Notes: generated from the sequence alone by a model not told the origin. Counted from the first letter of the stretch, positions 42,742 through 52,403 are shown. The stretch is DNA of 64,000 nucleotides from Trichomonas vaginalis G3 (GCF_026262505.1 NC_067206.1:20047319-20111318), one strand, 5' to 3'. Translations and numbers: made by a program.

Positions 42742-44630
42742 ATGAATTTTACAAAACCGCCGTTACCGTTCTTTGGAAATAAGAGTAGATGTAAAGATAT
42801 TATATTGAGAGAACTTAAGAAACTACCGAATGGTCTTACATTTGTAGATTTGTTCGGTGGAAGTTTCTATATATCCCATTTATGTCATACAATATTCCCA
42901 GACTCAAAGATTATATGCAATGACTTCGACAACTATATGAACCGTCTCAAACATATTCCAGACACAAACAATATATTGAAAGAGTTAAAAGAAAAGATAC
43001 CTATAGGTAAGATGGAACGTATACCATTAGATAAGAAAAATATTGTGAGAGAGGTTTTGAAAAAAGCAGAATATATAGACTGGGATAGTATATCTGCTAG
43101 ACTATTATATAGTGGTTCTATAAGAGTTCATGACATTGAAACACTTATGTCAAAAGTTTTATATCTTAACTATACAAATGTTTTCAAAGAGGACATAGAA
43201 AAATATATTGAGGGTATAGAGTTTGTGAGATGTCTGTTTCGTACCGAAATGGCTAACAAAAAAGTGACAGAAAACCTTAAATTGCGCGGCAATTTTAATT
43301 AAAAAAATAAACATTAATTTTTGTGATTGATATTATGCATTTTATTTATATTATATAAGATTTAAATTTAGGGAAAAAATTGGAAAAAAAATAAGATTGG
43401 AAGTCTTTAGGTAAGAAGGAAAGGGCAAGAGATATATAGTGTACCTATATACCTCTTGCCCTTTCATTCTAAGTAGAAATGGGAGAAACTTTGTCCGCAT
43501 CATAAGTTATGCGGACAAAGTTTCTCCGATTTCTAATGGGAATTGCAGGCTATGAGGCACTGATATATAATCAGTACCTCATAGCCTACAATTCCCCTTA
43601 TTAGACTTCCAAACTTTGAGTTAATGTCAAGACATTAACTCAAAGTTTGGAAAACTTCTCGTAAGAATCAATCGTCAAAAACCTCGATTGCAGTTATATT
43701 CATTGTGTTAAATTTGATTTATTTTGAAATTTTTATAAATTAAATTTTATATAACATAAAGCGTTATGAATTAGTATTTCCATATGAATTTTATCTCGAA
43801 AATAGTAATTCTGTACAGTTATATTTCGGTTAATTTTGGAAATTTCTAGGAATACTTTAAGATAGTATGATTATATATAACTCTGCCTTCATGATTTATT
43901 TTAGCTTTCGCGCAAATATCAGTTAACTTAACTCCATTATTTGATTTTGTGATGGCTTCACAAAGCCAATCAATATCAATCTCTTCTGGAGAATGTCTTC
44001 TCATCTAGAATATTTTCAATACTTTACATACAAACATTTTTATTTCTAAAAAACTTTTTAATTTTTTCTAGGATATATGAATGAAAATAGTTAGAACAAG
44101 ATTTTGAAGCTCAAAACATTAAAAATTATTAAAGATTTGTATAATATGATTAAAAATGGGAAATAATATGAGGCAATATAAAGGAATATGAATATTAAAT
44201 AAATATATCTAAATAGAAAGAATCAGAAAAATCAAATTATTGGCGCCAAAAATGTCACCTTTTTGGCGAGCCATTTCGGTATGAGATAGAGTTTGTGAGA
44301 TGTCATTGGACAGAGTTGTATGAAAAATATAAAGACAAGGAAAATGTTTTCTTTATAGTGGACCCGCCGTTCTATAACACATGGGATTTTCAATACCAAG
44401 TAGACTGGACTTTGAGAGACTCTTTAGAAACTTTAGACGTTATACATAACCATCCATGCTTTTACTTTACATCCGATAAAAGTGGTTTGGAAACCGTTAT
44501 GAGATGGTTAGAGGACATACATGACTATGAGTTTATATATGACAAGATAGAATATGAGAGAGGTCCTATAAACCGGAGAAAGTGTCACAATAAAGAAATT
44601 TTATTAGTAAGTAAATGTGGTTTGAAATAG
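42742..44630 (+). pseudogene. D12-class DNA adenine methyltransferase, interrupted (fossil)
   Basis: Two flanking parts of a Dam/MboII-like N6-adenine methyltransferase. The left part shows PFFGNKSR (about 9-16) and the S-adenosylmethionine-binding FVDLFGGSF (about 34-42). The right part shows the catalytic VDPPFY motif and a C-terminal IEYERGPINRRK region. The gene is opened by the 1,051-bp TIR element at 43235-44285. Such methyltransferases are known from trichomonad Mavericks, and N6-adenine is a known modified base in T. vaginalis DNA. A role in marking element DNA is inference. Confidence 0.85.
43235..44285. mobile_element. 1,051-bp TIR element, copy 2, with 19-bp target duplication
   Basis: Nearly identical to 79-1129. 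ATAGAGTTTGTGAGATGTC (19 bp) flanks it on both sides (43216-43234, 44286-44304). The right-hand copy continues directly into methyltransferase coding sequence, so the borders are unambiguous. It contains the same four hairpins (about 43414-43645). Confidence 0.95.
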
Positions 44631-44764
44631 GACTACTTGTTTTAGGTTTTTTCCATTGTGTCATTTATTTATTTGACGTGGCAGAAAAGTACAGAGAATA
44701 TGAAGATGAACCAATGCCTGCAAAATGTTCAGTATATGTACTCGTAAGAGATATTTTTATCTAA
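44615..44764 (+). CDS. Small membrane protein, 49 residues (Polinton)
   Basis: Overlaps the end of the methyltransferase frame by 16 bp. MWFEIGLLVLGFFHCVIYLF is a clear N-terminal transmembrane helix, followed by a charged tail (DVAEKYREYEDEPMPAK). Missed by length cut-offs. Function unknown; a virion-membrane or host-membrane role is possible. Confidence 0.5.
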   Translation: MWFEIGLLVLGFFHCVIYLFDVAEKYREYEDEPMPAKCSVYVLVRDIFI

Positions 44765-44770
44765 TATTAA

Positions 44771-45082
44771 ATGGACGCACAGAACTTAGCGAATGCACAG
44801 CAACCTGGACAACCAAACCCAGAGAATATTCCAAATGAAGTTAGAATACAAACTGCAATGGCAAACTATGGTCAAGTGCCAACAGATGTACAAATGCAAA
44901 CTGCCATGTCAAATGACGCTGCGTTAGGTTTGCCACCATGGTATGCAAATATGAGATGGAAAGAGTTTTATACAAACCCTGAAGTGGGATATAAACAACT
45001 TTATGCAGATGACGCGAACACAGGAGTTGACCCAGAATATGTTTCTACCAGAGGAGAAACAGAATGTATGAGCTCCAGTTAA
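44771..45082 (+). CDS. Gln/Asn/Pro-rich protein (Polinton)
   Basis: Starts MDAQNLANAQQPGQPNPENI, six bases after the previous stop. Two similar stretches, EVRIQTAMANYGQVP and DVQMQTAMSNDAALG, form an internal repeat. PPWYANMRWKEFYTNPEVGY follows. Preceded by TATTTTTATCTAATATTAA, the local promoter type. No family recognised; probably a small structural protein given its neighbours. Confidence 0.5.
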   Translation: MDAQNLANAQQPGQPNPENIPNEVRIQTAMANYGQVPTDVQMQTAMSNDAALGLPPWYANMRWKEFYTNPEVGYKQLYADDANTGVDPEYVSTRGETECMSSS

Positions 45083-45150
45083 AGAATGCTATGGAACTCA
45101 ACAGGAAACGTAAGAGACTAGGTGGACATTAGATTTTTACATATAGTAAA

Positions 45151-45393
45151 ATGGGTTTCTTCAGTAGTATTGGAAACTTCTTCAGAAGAGTTGGAAGAGG
45201 TATATGGAATGGAATAAAATCTGTCGGAAGAGGAGTATGGAACGGTGTCAAAAATATTGGTAAAAGAGTAGGTCAGTTTGTTGGTATTATACCTAAAGAC
45301 CCTGAACCAGAAGAACAAGCTCCTGTTATACAACAGCCTGAACCTGCACCACAGTCTAGTTGGCAACCAAATCCAACACCTCAACCGTATTAA
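45151..45393 (+). CDS. Small basic amphipathic protein, 80 residues (candidate minor virion protein)
   Basis: MGFFSSIGNFFRRVGRGIWN, then two more GxWNG-type repeats, then a Pro/Gln tail. The N-terminus fits an N-myristoylation signal (Gly2, Ser6). Basic amphipathic Gly/Trp repeats recall the membrane-active minor proteins of adenovirus-like virions, for example pX and VI, but this is analogy only. It is convergent with the minus-strand gene at 45400-46246. The upstream ATTTTTACATATAGTAAA is the local promoter type. Confidence 0.55.
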   Translation: MGFFSSIGNFFRRVGRGIWNGIKSVGRGVWNGVKNIGKRVGQFVGIIPKDPEPEEQAPVIQQPEPAPQSSWQPNPTPQPY

Positions 45394-45399
45394 AAAATT

Positions 45400-46246
45400 A
45401 TATTTTATCGTTCGATAGTAGTTGTATATGAAACTAAGTTCTAAGTAAAACGCATGGTATAATGGAATTATTCTTTTTCTTCCATCTGTAGTAAACCATA
45501 CTTGAAAGTCTGAAATACTTCCACTCGGCGGTTCATATAACTTTGTAGGTTTTTCGTAAAAGTCATTCATCAGACATAAGAAAGAGTTTTGCGCACCAGA
45601 AAATGAAGCATGAACAATAATAGCATCTGGGTCGAAAATATTTTCATATGTTCCATTAGGTTTTTCGACTTCATAATAGTCCGGGTGTACTGGATATGCT
45701 GCAGGCTGATTTAACATCCTCATAAATCTATACCATGCCAAGTTGTTATATTTTGTAGAAATATAAACGTTTTCTCCAAGGTCTTCTATTTTATTGATTT
45801 TAACAGTTGCATTTTTCCTGTCATAAATAATATCGAGATGGTATTCTCCTTCGTCAATGTTAAACTGGTTTGCATATTCAATATAGATATCGTTTATTTT
45901 TTCTTGAAAAGCTTGAAGAGTTGTTTCTAAGTTTATAAGCAAATTAACTTGTAAAAGTTTTCCTTGTTCAAATTTCTCATACATACGTTTTTCTTTGTTA
46001 TAGTATCGAACTTCAAAACCGACCGTAAATGGGAAACCATGTATGGCTTCTGAAATGAACTTCATTCTTACGAAAGCCAATAGCTTTTGTGACGGATGGG
46101 TCTCTTAACCATCTTAATGGGTAGTCAAAACGATAGCCTTCATGCTTTACGGTATCTGTCTCAAACTTTTGACCGACATTAGTAAAAAGTTCATCTAATG
46201 GTTTAGTTGTAGCAACTCTAGAATTTTCTTTTTCTATTGGAAGCAT
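45400..46246 (-). pseudogene. Candidate penton/minor virion protein, copy 1 (fossil)
   Basis: A paralog of the plus-strand gene at 52576-53434. Both share an N-terminal TKPLDxxFTNxG...YRFDYP block, a middle NxxFDPxxxxxHASFS block and a C-terminal YEPPSxSxSDFQVWFTT...YLELSFIYNY block. Beta-rich content and position among virion genes suggest a capsid vertex protein, but no fold can be proved by eye. The copy is broken. Divergent from the tail-fibre gene across an 18-bp spacer. Confidence 0.6.
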
Positions 46247-46264
46247 ATTTTATCTATAATAAAA
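46247..46264. promoter_or_regulatory. 18-bp bidirectional promoter spacer
   Basis: ATTTTATCTATAATAAAA is the whole spacer between two divergent start codons (46246 minus, 46265 plus). It is nearly palindromic in its AAAA/TTTT edges and matches the other two compact spacers at 49024-49040 and 61822-61839. Confidence 0.6.
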
Positions 46265-47083
46265 ATGTCAAATGAAACAGCGTCTATGAGAGAAATACAA
46301 CACAACCGACAACTCATTATGCAAGCTCTAAATAAGAACACAACAAACTTTTCAAACTATTCTAAGATATCTGAGTCATTGAAGGATGGAAACTTAAAAC
46401 TGACATTAAACCCTATAACAGATGAGTTTCTATTTCAAGACAATAAGAACAATACTGTCTGTATAAATCCAACAAAAGGAACTTTAAACAAGAAACCTAT
46501 AAATGAACTTCTTTTGAAAGCAGATGTTGACAACAAAGCTGACAAAGAATATGTAGACAATGCAATAGCAAAAGAAGAAGAAAGAGCTAACAATGCTTAT
46601 GCAACAAAAGAACATACTCATCCTGAACTAGCAGACAAAACATATGTTGACAATAAAATGTCAAGTGAAGTGACAAGAGCTGAAAACGAATATTCTAAAA
46701 AGACTCATATACATTATATTAACCAAATACCAAGTCTTAAGGAAACATTAGAGACAAAAGCAGATAAGACTCATACACATTCTATATCTGATATTACAAA
46801 CTTACAAGAAACCTTAAACAGGAAAAGTGCCGTTGGACATACACATACCATTGCAAATATTACAAACTTACAAGAAACCTTAAACAGGAAAAGTGCCGTT
46901 GGACATACACATTCTATATCTGATATTACAAACTTACAAGAAACCTTAAACAGGAAAAGTGACGTTGGACATACACATACATCTTCTGAAATAACAGACT
47001 TAAACGTTAGCCTTGAAAAGAAAGCAGATAAAACATATGTCAATGAAATATACCAAAGTTTGATAGGAACAAAAAAATATTGA
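46265..47083 (+). CDS. Phage-like tail-fibre shaft protein, 272 residues (Polinton)
   Basis: The N-terminal region (MSNETASMREIQHNRQLIMQ) is helical. From about residue 95 come repeats of the type YVDNAI...ADKTYVDN, then at about 150-260 four tandem copies of a ~19-residue unit GHTHSISDITNLQETLNRK. HxH pairs with heptad-like spacers are typical of trimeric phage tail and receptor-binding fibres. The last two or three repeats are nearly identical at DNA level. It is followed closely by the gene for a tail-collar-type tip. A virion attachment fibre is the best inference. Confidence 0.75.
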   Translation: MSNETASMREIQHNRQLIMQALNKNTTNFSNYSKISESLKDGNLKLTLNPITDEFLFQDNKNNTVCINPTKGTLNKKPINELLLKADVDNKADKEYVDNAIAKEEERANNAYATKEHTHPELADKTYVDNKMSSEVTRAENEYSKKTHIHYINQIPSLKETLETKADKTHTHSISDITNLQETLNRKSAVGHTHTIANITNLQETLNRKSAVGHTHSISDITNLQETLNRKSDVGHTHTSSEITDLNVSLEKKADKTYVNEIYQSLIGTKKY

Positions 47084-47138
47084 AACTATTGTTGGTGACT
47101 TTTCTGTCAATGAAGAAAATAAATATTTTAGATGGCAG

Positions 47139-48068
47139 TTGGTACAGTCCTTAAAAAATGGTACACGGTGTAAACTCATTCCGAAAAATAACAATGAAAT
47201 GTATGTAAGCTATAAAAAGAATGATGGTACACAAGTTAAAGTTCCATTAGACAACAACTGCTACTTAAACTTATATGGAGACGAACAAAAGAAATATTTA
47301 AGAGTTTATGAAATGGCAGATATGACATTGCCTGACCCAGCTCCAGCACCACATTATTATGACTATGGAGATGACGACAGAACACCACATGTAGATGAAC
47401 AAAAGCTAACATTATATTTAGATTATTATAGATATAAAAGATATAATGCAATAGAAAAAACGAGAATAGTATATTATTATACAGATGACAGAAATAAATA
47501 TTATAGTCAAGATTTTACCTACCCTGAAAACATAAGATTATATTATAAAAAATATTCTGACACAAACCAGAAGAAACCTGAAATAGTTGCACTATATTTT
47601 AAGTTCAAAAGAGACAATCCTATAATATCTCATATGTTTGATTTAATGAACCCAGTAGGTTCTATTTATACATCTATGGATGCAAGAGGTCCTCAAGTAA
47701 TGTTTGGTGTTGGTGCATGGGAACAAATATTCGACAGGTTTTTGTATTGTGCAAACTCTTCAAAGGAAACAGGGGGAAGTAAAACGATTTCATGTGAAAA
47801 TTTACCTGCACACAGTCACTACATAGATTTAAGTACATCTCAAGCAGGTTGGCATAGTCATAGATATTGGGATTGGTCAGGAATGACAAAAGGTAAAGGA
47901 TATGATGTTAAAGACGAGGTTAAGTTTGCTATAAATTGTTACTGGAGTGACACTCAGGGAGAAGGAAACCATACACATTTCGTTTCAGGATATACGCAAA
48001 CAACGGGACAAAGTAAAGAATACATGCCACCTTACATGACAGTTTACGCATGGTATAGAATTGCTTAG
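47139..48068 (+). CDS. Tail-collar/receptor-binding tip protein, 309 residues (Polinton)
   Basis: The C-terminal half contains NPVGSIYTSMDARGPQVMFG, GAWEQIFDRFLY, GGSKTISCENLPAHSHYIDL and a final PPYMTVYAWYRIA. This is the layout of phage tail-collar and fibre-tip domains (PxGSIY, GxGxWExIxdRF, GG...LPxHxH, PPY). His-rich motifs (HSHR, NHTHF) may bind metal. The N-terminal part is Tyr/Asp-rich. With the upstream repeat protein it would make a two-part attachment fibre. This domain is usual in bacteriophages and unexpected in a eukaryotic capsid element. Confidence 0.75.
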   Translation: MVQSLKNGTRCKLIPKNNNEMYVSYKKNDGTQVKVPLDNNCYLNLYGDEQKKYLRVYEMADMTLPDPAPAPHYYDYGDDDRTPHVDEQKLTLYLDYYRYKRYNAIEKTRIVYYYTDDRNKYYSQDFTYPENIRLYYKKYSDTNQKKPEIVALYFKFKRDNPIISHMFDLMNPVGSIYTSMDARGPQVMFGVGAWEQIFDRFLYCANSSKETGGSKTISCENLPAHSHYIDLSTSQAGWHSHRYWDWSGMTKGKGYDVKDEVKFAINCYWSDTQGEGNHTHFVSGYTQTTGQSKEYMPPYMTVYAWYRIA

Positions 48069-49023
48069 TCGTCATTTTCAACTTCTTTAGCATATTCGTC
48101 AGGAGTTGTCTTATATTTGTTAGGAACTGTCTTTGAAAGTATACCACCTTGAACTTTGACAAGTTTGAAACGAGGTCTGACAATAGTAGTTTTATCTTCT
48201 GCTTGCAGTGTGTACATTTTGCCATGTTTGCCTAAAACTTCATAATATTCTCTTGTATACTTTCTTCTATTTTTACGAACACGAATGTGAGTACCTGTCG
48301 ATTCCCATTGTTGTCATAGTCAATAGTATTTTCATATGGGTCGCGTTTAGGTATTTCTATTTTTACTTTGTCACCTTTCTGAAGTTTGAAGCCCGGCATT
48401 CTTTCTTGTTTGTCTCTTTTGACTAAATTATTAAATATATAGTCTTTCTCTAAGTCAGGGTTGTTTTTCATTTCTTCGGGGGAGTGGTTTCCCAAACCTT
48501 TTTGTTTACGGTTATTGTAAATATTTAAAACTTGTCTCATCTTTGCCATGGAGAAGTGTCTATATTTGTCGTCATATGACATTTCATTTGCTTCACCACC
48601 TTGTGGTTGGTTTAAGTCTCTTAACATTTTTATACAACCGTCAATGACACCAAGAGCAGAATGGTTTTGGTCGACAATGAAATATTGGTTTACATTTTTT
48701 GAACGCAGATAGTTTTTTACATCATCTGATTTGAAAGAACTTTCACAGTCAGATGTCAGTTTTGTTGGATGGTATTTGTCAACGAATATTGTCAAAGCAG
48801 TTTTCACATCTAAAATATTTTTGAACCATAATGGTATGGCTTCACAGTATCTTGTGTTTTGACCAACAAATATTAACCAGTATGGAGGTCCATCTGTTCT
48901 AACTCTCGGAATGTTTTCCAAGATATCCATAAACCAAGCATTTGGTGTTGAACTAAAGATTTTTATCATGAGTGCTTTCTTTGTTGCCTTAGAAACATAG
49001 GGGTCCTTGTTCGGATTCGTCAT
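48068..49023 (-). pseudogene. Polinton integrase (rve family), broken (fossil)
   Basis: Retrovirus-type integrase that inserts Polinton DNA. Visible core patches: AWFMDILENIPRV, KLTSDCESSFKS and NQNHSALGVIDG, then a basic C-terminal domain (KLQKGDKVKIEIPKRDPYE). It diverges from the 133-residue gene at 49041 across 17 bp. It is clearly different from the small-element transposases at 11-25 kb. The copy is broken. Confidence 0.85.
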
Positions 49024-49040
49024 TTTTTACCCTGTAAGAA
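49024..49040. promoter_or_regulatory. 17-bp bidirectional promoter spacer
   Basis: TTTTTACCCTGTAAGAA separates the integrase start codon (minus) from the 49041 start codon (plus). It shares the TTTTA...TAA layout with the other compact spacers. Confidence 0.6.
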
Positions 49041-49442
49041 ATGGGTTTATTTGGCGCATTAGCAGGAGTCGCATCTAGATTTTTGCCCGCAGTGGGAACA
49101 ATAGCCAGAGGTGCATTTGGAATTGGAAGGAAGATTTTGAGTACATTAGGTATACTTAAAGAGAAAGCACAACCTATTATACAAACTGTACAGAAAGGTT
49201 GGGATGTAGCACGAGATGCAACAAATCTTATTCCAAATCCTGAAACAAGAGGAAAAGTTCAAGGATGGATGGACAATGTAGGAAGACAAGCAGGAAACTA
49301 TTATAACAAAGCAAATGACTACTATAACCAAGCAGGACACTATATGGACCAAGGTGAAAGATTCTTTAACAGAGGATATAACCATGCACAACAATGGGTA
49401 AACAATAACCAACCGCAACCGCCTCAAACGTGGGGAATGTAA
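49041..49442 (+). CDS. Amphipathic minor virion protein candidate, 133 residues
   Basis: MGLFGALAGVASRFLPAVGT is a hydrophobic, Gly/Ala-rich amphipathic start with Gly2, as in membrane-lytic or myristoylated peptides. A basic helix follows, then a C-terminal half rich in Tyr, Asn, Gln and Gly (NYYNKANDYYNQAGHYMDQG). The design parallels adenovirus protein VI and its Polinton counterparts, but sequence similarity is not demonstrable by eye. It is complete. Confidence 0.55.
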   Translation: MGLFGALAGVASRFLPAVGTIARGAFGIGRKILSTLGILKEKAQPIIQTVQKGWDVARDATNLIPNPETRGKVQGWMDNVGRQAGNYYNKANDYYNQAGHYMDQGERFFNRGYNHAQQWVNNNQPQPPQTWGM

Positions 49443-49461
49443 AATTTTTTACTGAGATGAA

Positions 49462-49614
49462 ATGAACAATGCAGCATTGAGACAAATGAGTTCAAGATGG
49501 ATTTGTCGGCTTCCAGCATTTACACCACGTGTTTGTAAAGTTCTTCCTATACCTCAGGAAGTTTTAGACCGACTTAAAAAACCTAAACAACCAGTTGAAA
49601 ACAAACCAAACTAA
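49462..49614 (+). CDS. Small protein, 50 residues (Polinton)
   Basis: MNNAALRQMSSRWICRLPAF, then a Pro/Lys tail (RLKKPKQPVENKPN). Preceded by ATTTTTTACTGAGATGAA, an upstream sequence repeated exactly before the next gene at 49634. Unrecognised. Confidence 0.45.
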   Translation: MNNAALRQMSSRWICRLPAFTPRVCKVLPIPQEVLDRLKKPKQPVENKPN

Positions 49615-49633
49615 AATTTTTTACTGAGATGAA

Positions 49634-50218
49634 ATGACCGAAGAAGTTGAAACGGTAGATTTGACACCACAAACAAAAAGTTCAGAACCATTGTCAAAAT
49701 CTGTCAAAGAACTTACAGATGAAGAGAAAAATTCAATAATAGAAAGTGCCAGGTCTGGAAATACAAACCCTAACTATAAAGTCACTTTTCATAGAAATGG
49801 AACGGCTAGTATCTCAAAAAAGAAACAGACTCTCACAAATAAAATATTGAAGTCTGAAGGAGCTTTCAAGACAACAGATGGAAAAGTTTACTTCACTGAC
49901 CAACAGTTCATTATAGAACATCTCATTGACTTAGAGTCGAAATATTCTAAACTTTACAACAAACACAAAAAGTTGAAAGGAAAACAAAAACAAATGGCAT
50001 ATGATATTTATGAAGATGTTGACGACACAACTGTTCCTGCAAGTGAAGTAAAGTCAGAGGAACCGAAAAGTGACGAAAAACCGATAGAAGAAGAAAAACC
50101 AAAAACTGAAGATAAACCAAAACCAAAGTTTAGTTTCCAAACTAAACCAAGTCAACCTTCATTAGCTGGTATGGGTTGGCGTCAAAGACTTATGGCAGCA
50201 GGCGGTTATGTAAAGTAA
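49634..50218 (+). CDS. Uncharacterised acidic/coiled-coil protein, 194 residues (Polinton)
   Basis: N-terminal acidic region, then a compact middle (NPNYKVTFHRNGTASISKKK), a helix (YSKLYNKHKKLKGKQKQMAY) and a Lys/Glu/Pro-rich tail ending MGWRQRLMAAGGYVK. No known domain. Directly upstream of the polymerase gene and possibly a scaffold or core protein. Confidence 0.5.
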   Translation: MTEEVETVDLTPQTKSSEPLSKSVKELTDEEKNSIIESARSGNTNPNYKVTFHRNGTASISKKKQTLTNKILKSEGAFKTTDGKVYFTDQQFIIEHLIDLESKYSKLYNKHKKLKGKQKQMAYDIYEDVDDTTVPASEVKSEEPKSDEKPIEEEKPKTEDKPKPKFSFQTKPSQPSLAGMGWRQRLMAAGGYVK

Positions 50219-50248
50219 AGAAAAAAATATTTTTTTATTTTTATAAAA

Positions 50249-52403
50249 ATGCCCCCATATAGAATGGATAGAAAGTCTGCTAGAATAAAAGCAGAGTTAC
50301 AAAGATATGGTTGGAGAGTTTCGAAGAATTTTAAATATAGAAAGGGAAGACCCATAAAAGTCTATGACAAATTGTCTGGTCTTCGCTACGAAATGGATTT
50401 GGAAACAGCACGTGCCAATTATCCAAACAGACTAGAGAGGTTAGAAGAAGAACGTCTTATGGACATGCCTTTCGATGTTAGTGAACCTCAAGTTGAAGGA
50501 CACGACGGCTTTGCCAGATTCTACTGGAAACATGACGAACAATTGCATCCTTTGAGAAGGAAAAAAGGAAAAGGTGAAGACGCACATGCTCCCATGGAAA
50601 GAACAAGATATGCATATGAAAAGTATCGTGAAGTTAGAAGTCAAATTACATCTGGTCGAACCTTTACAGTAAACTTTGACGAAGGAAAGAACAAAGAAGG
50701 CTTCATGGGAGTACTTGCTGCAATTCAAGACGGAAATAAGAAAGGACACAATCTCAGATTGACCATAACAGATTTGGATGGTCACATTTACTATGCACAT
50801 GGCAATGAACAAACAGCCGCAAAACTTCTTGACGCTTTCAAGACTACAAAGAGAGAACAAATGGTTGACTCCGACTCAGACATTTTGAATGCAATTGAAG
50901 GAATTGCAAGTGTCAAGTTCGAATGGTACCAACCTAACCCTCAAGCAGTCAGACAACATGCTGGATACTTCCCCTTCATAAATAAGTCTGACATTGACTT
51001 GACAAGGTATGGAATTTACAATTCAATTGAAACAATTGTCAATGAACCTTGTATTCTTACATGTCTCAGGAACTCTGGTCTTGTTACAGATGAGAAGATG
51101 AAGTATCTTGAGTCATGTGTGAAGACAAGGTACATTCTCAGAGGTCAATTGGCAAAAATTGCACCGTTGGCAAATGTCAATATCCGAGTCAACATACCTA
51201 CAGCTAAAGGTTCTTCACATGACGACTATGTTGTTGACAAAGACTTACCATGGTTGAAGATTGTAATTGTCCACAACCACTTCATGTTGAACGAAAGTCT
51301 TACAAACCCATTCTTTGGTAAAAGTAAGTGCAACATTGTCAGAGCTGTAAACATTCTTTTCGAGAAAGGTTTGTTGGAACCAATTCCAGATGACAAGCTG
51401 ACAGAAACTTTTGTACCAAAAGACGAAACAAACTTTTCATTGTTAGCAAGACCAAAAGTTGTTCCAGACAAAGTTCTAGTACAAAAGAAGTACACAATTC
51501 CACAAGGAGTTGGATTGTTCGGATACCAACCTGAACCAGAAGAACTTCCAATGAGGTTGCAAGAACTTCAAGATGCTATAAACAAACTTCCATTGAGACA
51601 TCCAATTGACGTCAAATTGTATTGGGAGAGCATCTGAGTAAGGTCAGAAGGTTTTATATGAAACAGGTTGCTTCGACGATGTTTATGAGATAACAGGAGA
51701 AGTTTCTCAGAAGATAAGAGACTCACTTGAATTTCCACAAACTGGACCAATTGGTTGCGACAAGTTCGACTCAGATGAAAAGATATACTATGTCGACCTT
51801 AACGCTGCATACATGAGGTTTGTCCAATATATTCCGACTGGAATTCCAAACGAAGATGGTGAGTTCCCGGGAAGGAACTATATAGTTGGAAAAGTCATAC
51901 AACAACTGTATGATATTAGGAAAGCTTCAAACCCCAAACTTGCAATGACACTCAAATTGCTTATGAATTCGACATGGGGATATTCCATTAAGAAACCTCA
52001 AGAGATGAAGAGTAAACATTATGAGAAGGTCGACAACTTTATTGAAAGGTTTTCTCCTTTTGTTTTGAAGTACGAATTCACTCAAGGTCAAAGTGGCTTA
52101 GTAACCACATTAAAACCTATTGTCGAACATTGGTCTTACCCTCAGTTCGCAAAAGCAGTCCTTGACAACTACAACAAATTCTTCTCCGAAGTCAAATCCA
52201 AAGTGAAGGTTTACTATGAGAACATTGACGCACTCATGACGAACGAAGAAGGCTATAACAAACTCATTGAAACGGGTTTAGTCGGTGAAAAGATGGGCTG
52301 TTTTAAGCTAGATAAGGTATTTTCCGAAGTTCATGTAATATCGAAAAGGAAATATTGGGGCATACTTGAAGACGGCACAGAAATAAAACATTGCATGAAA
52401 TAA
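50249..52403 (+). pseudogene. Family B DNA polymerase (protein-primed type), broken (fossil)
   Basis: Replicative polymerase of the element. The first part (50249-51637) is a basic N-terminal region with a large domain typical of the Polinton polymerase N-terminus. The following region holds family B palm motifs: DLNAAYM (motif A), KLLMNSTWGY (motif B), YYENIDALMT (motif C) and KRKYWG. Placement within a capsid-encoding element argues for protein-primed synthesis. The upstream ATATTTTTTTATTTTTATAA is identical to that of the helicase gene. The copy is broken. Confidence 0.85.

Noticed and set aside
46771-47043. 90-residue minus-strand Cys/Val-rich repeat protein
   Set aside because: Exact antisense of the tail-fibre repeats.
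50441-50860. 139-residue minus-strand frame
   Set aside because: Antisense of the polymerase gene; no promoter motif.
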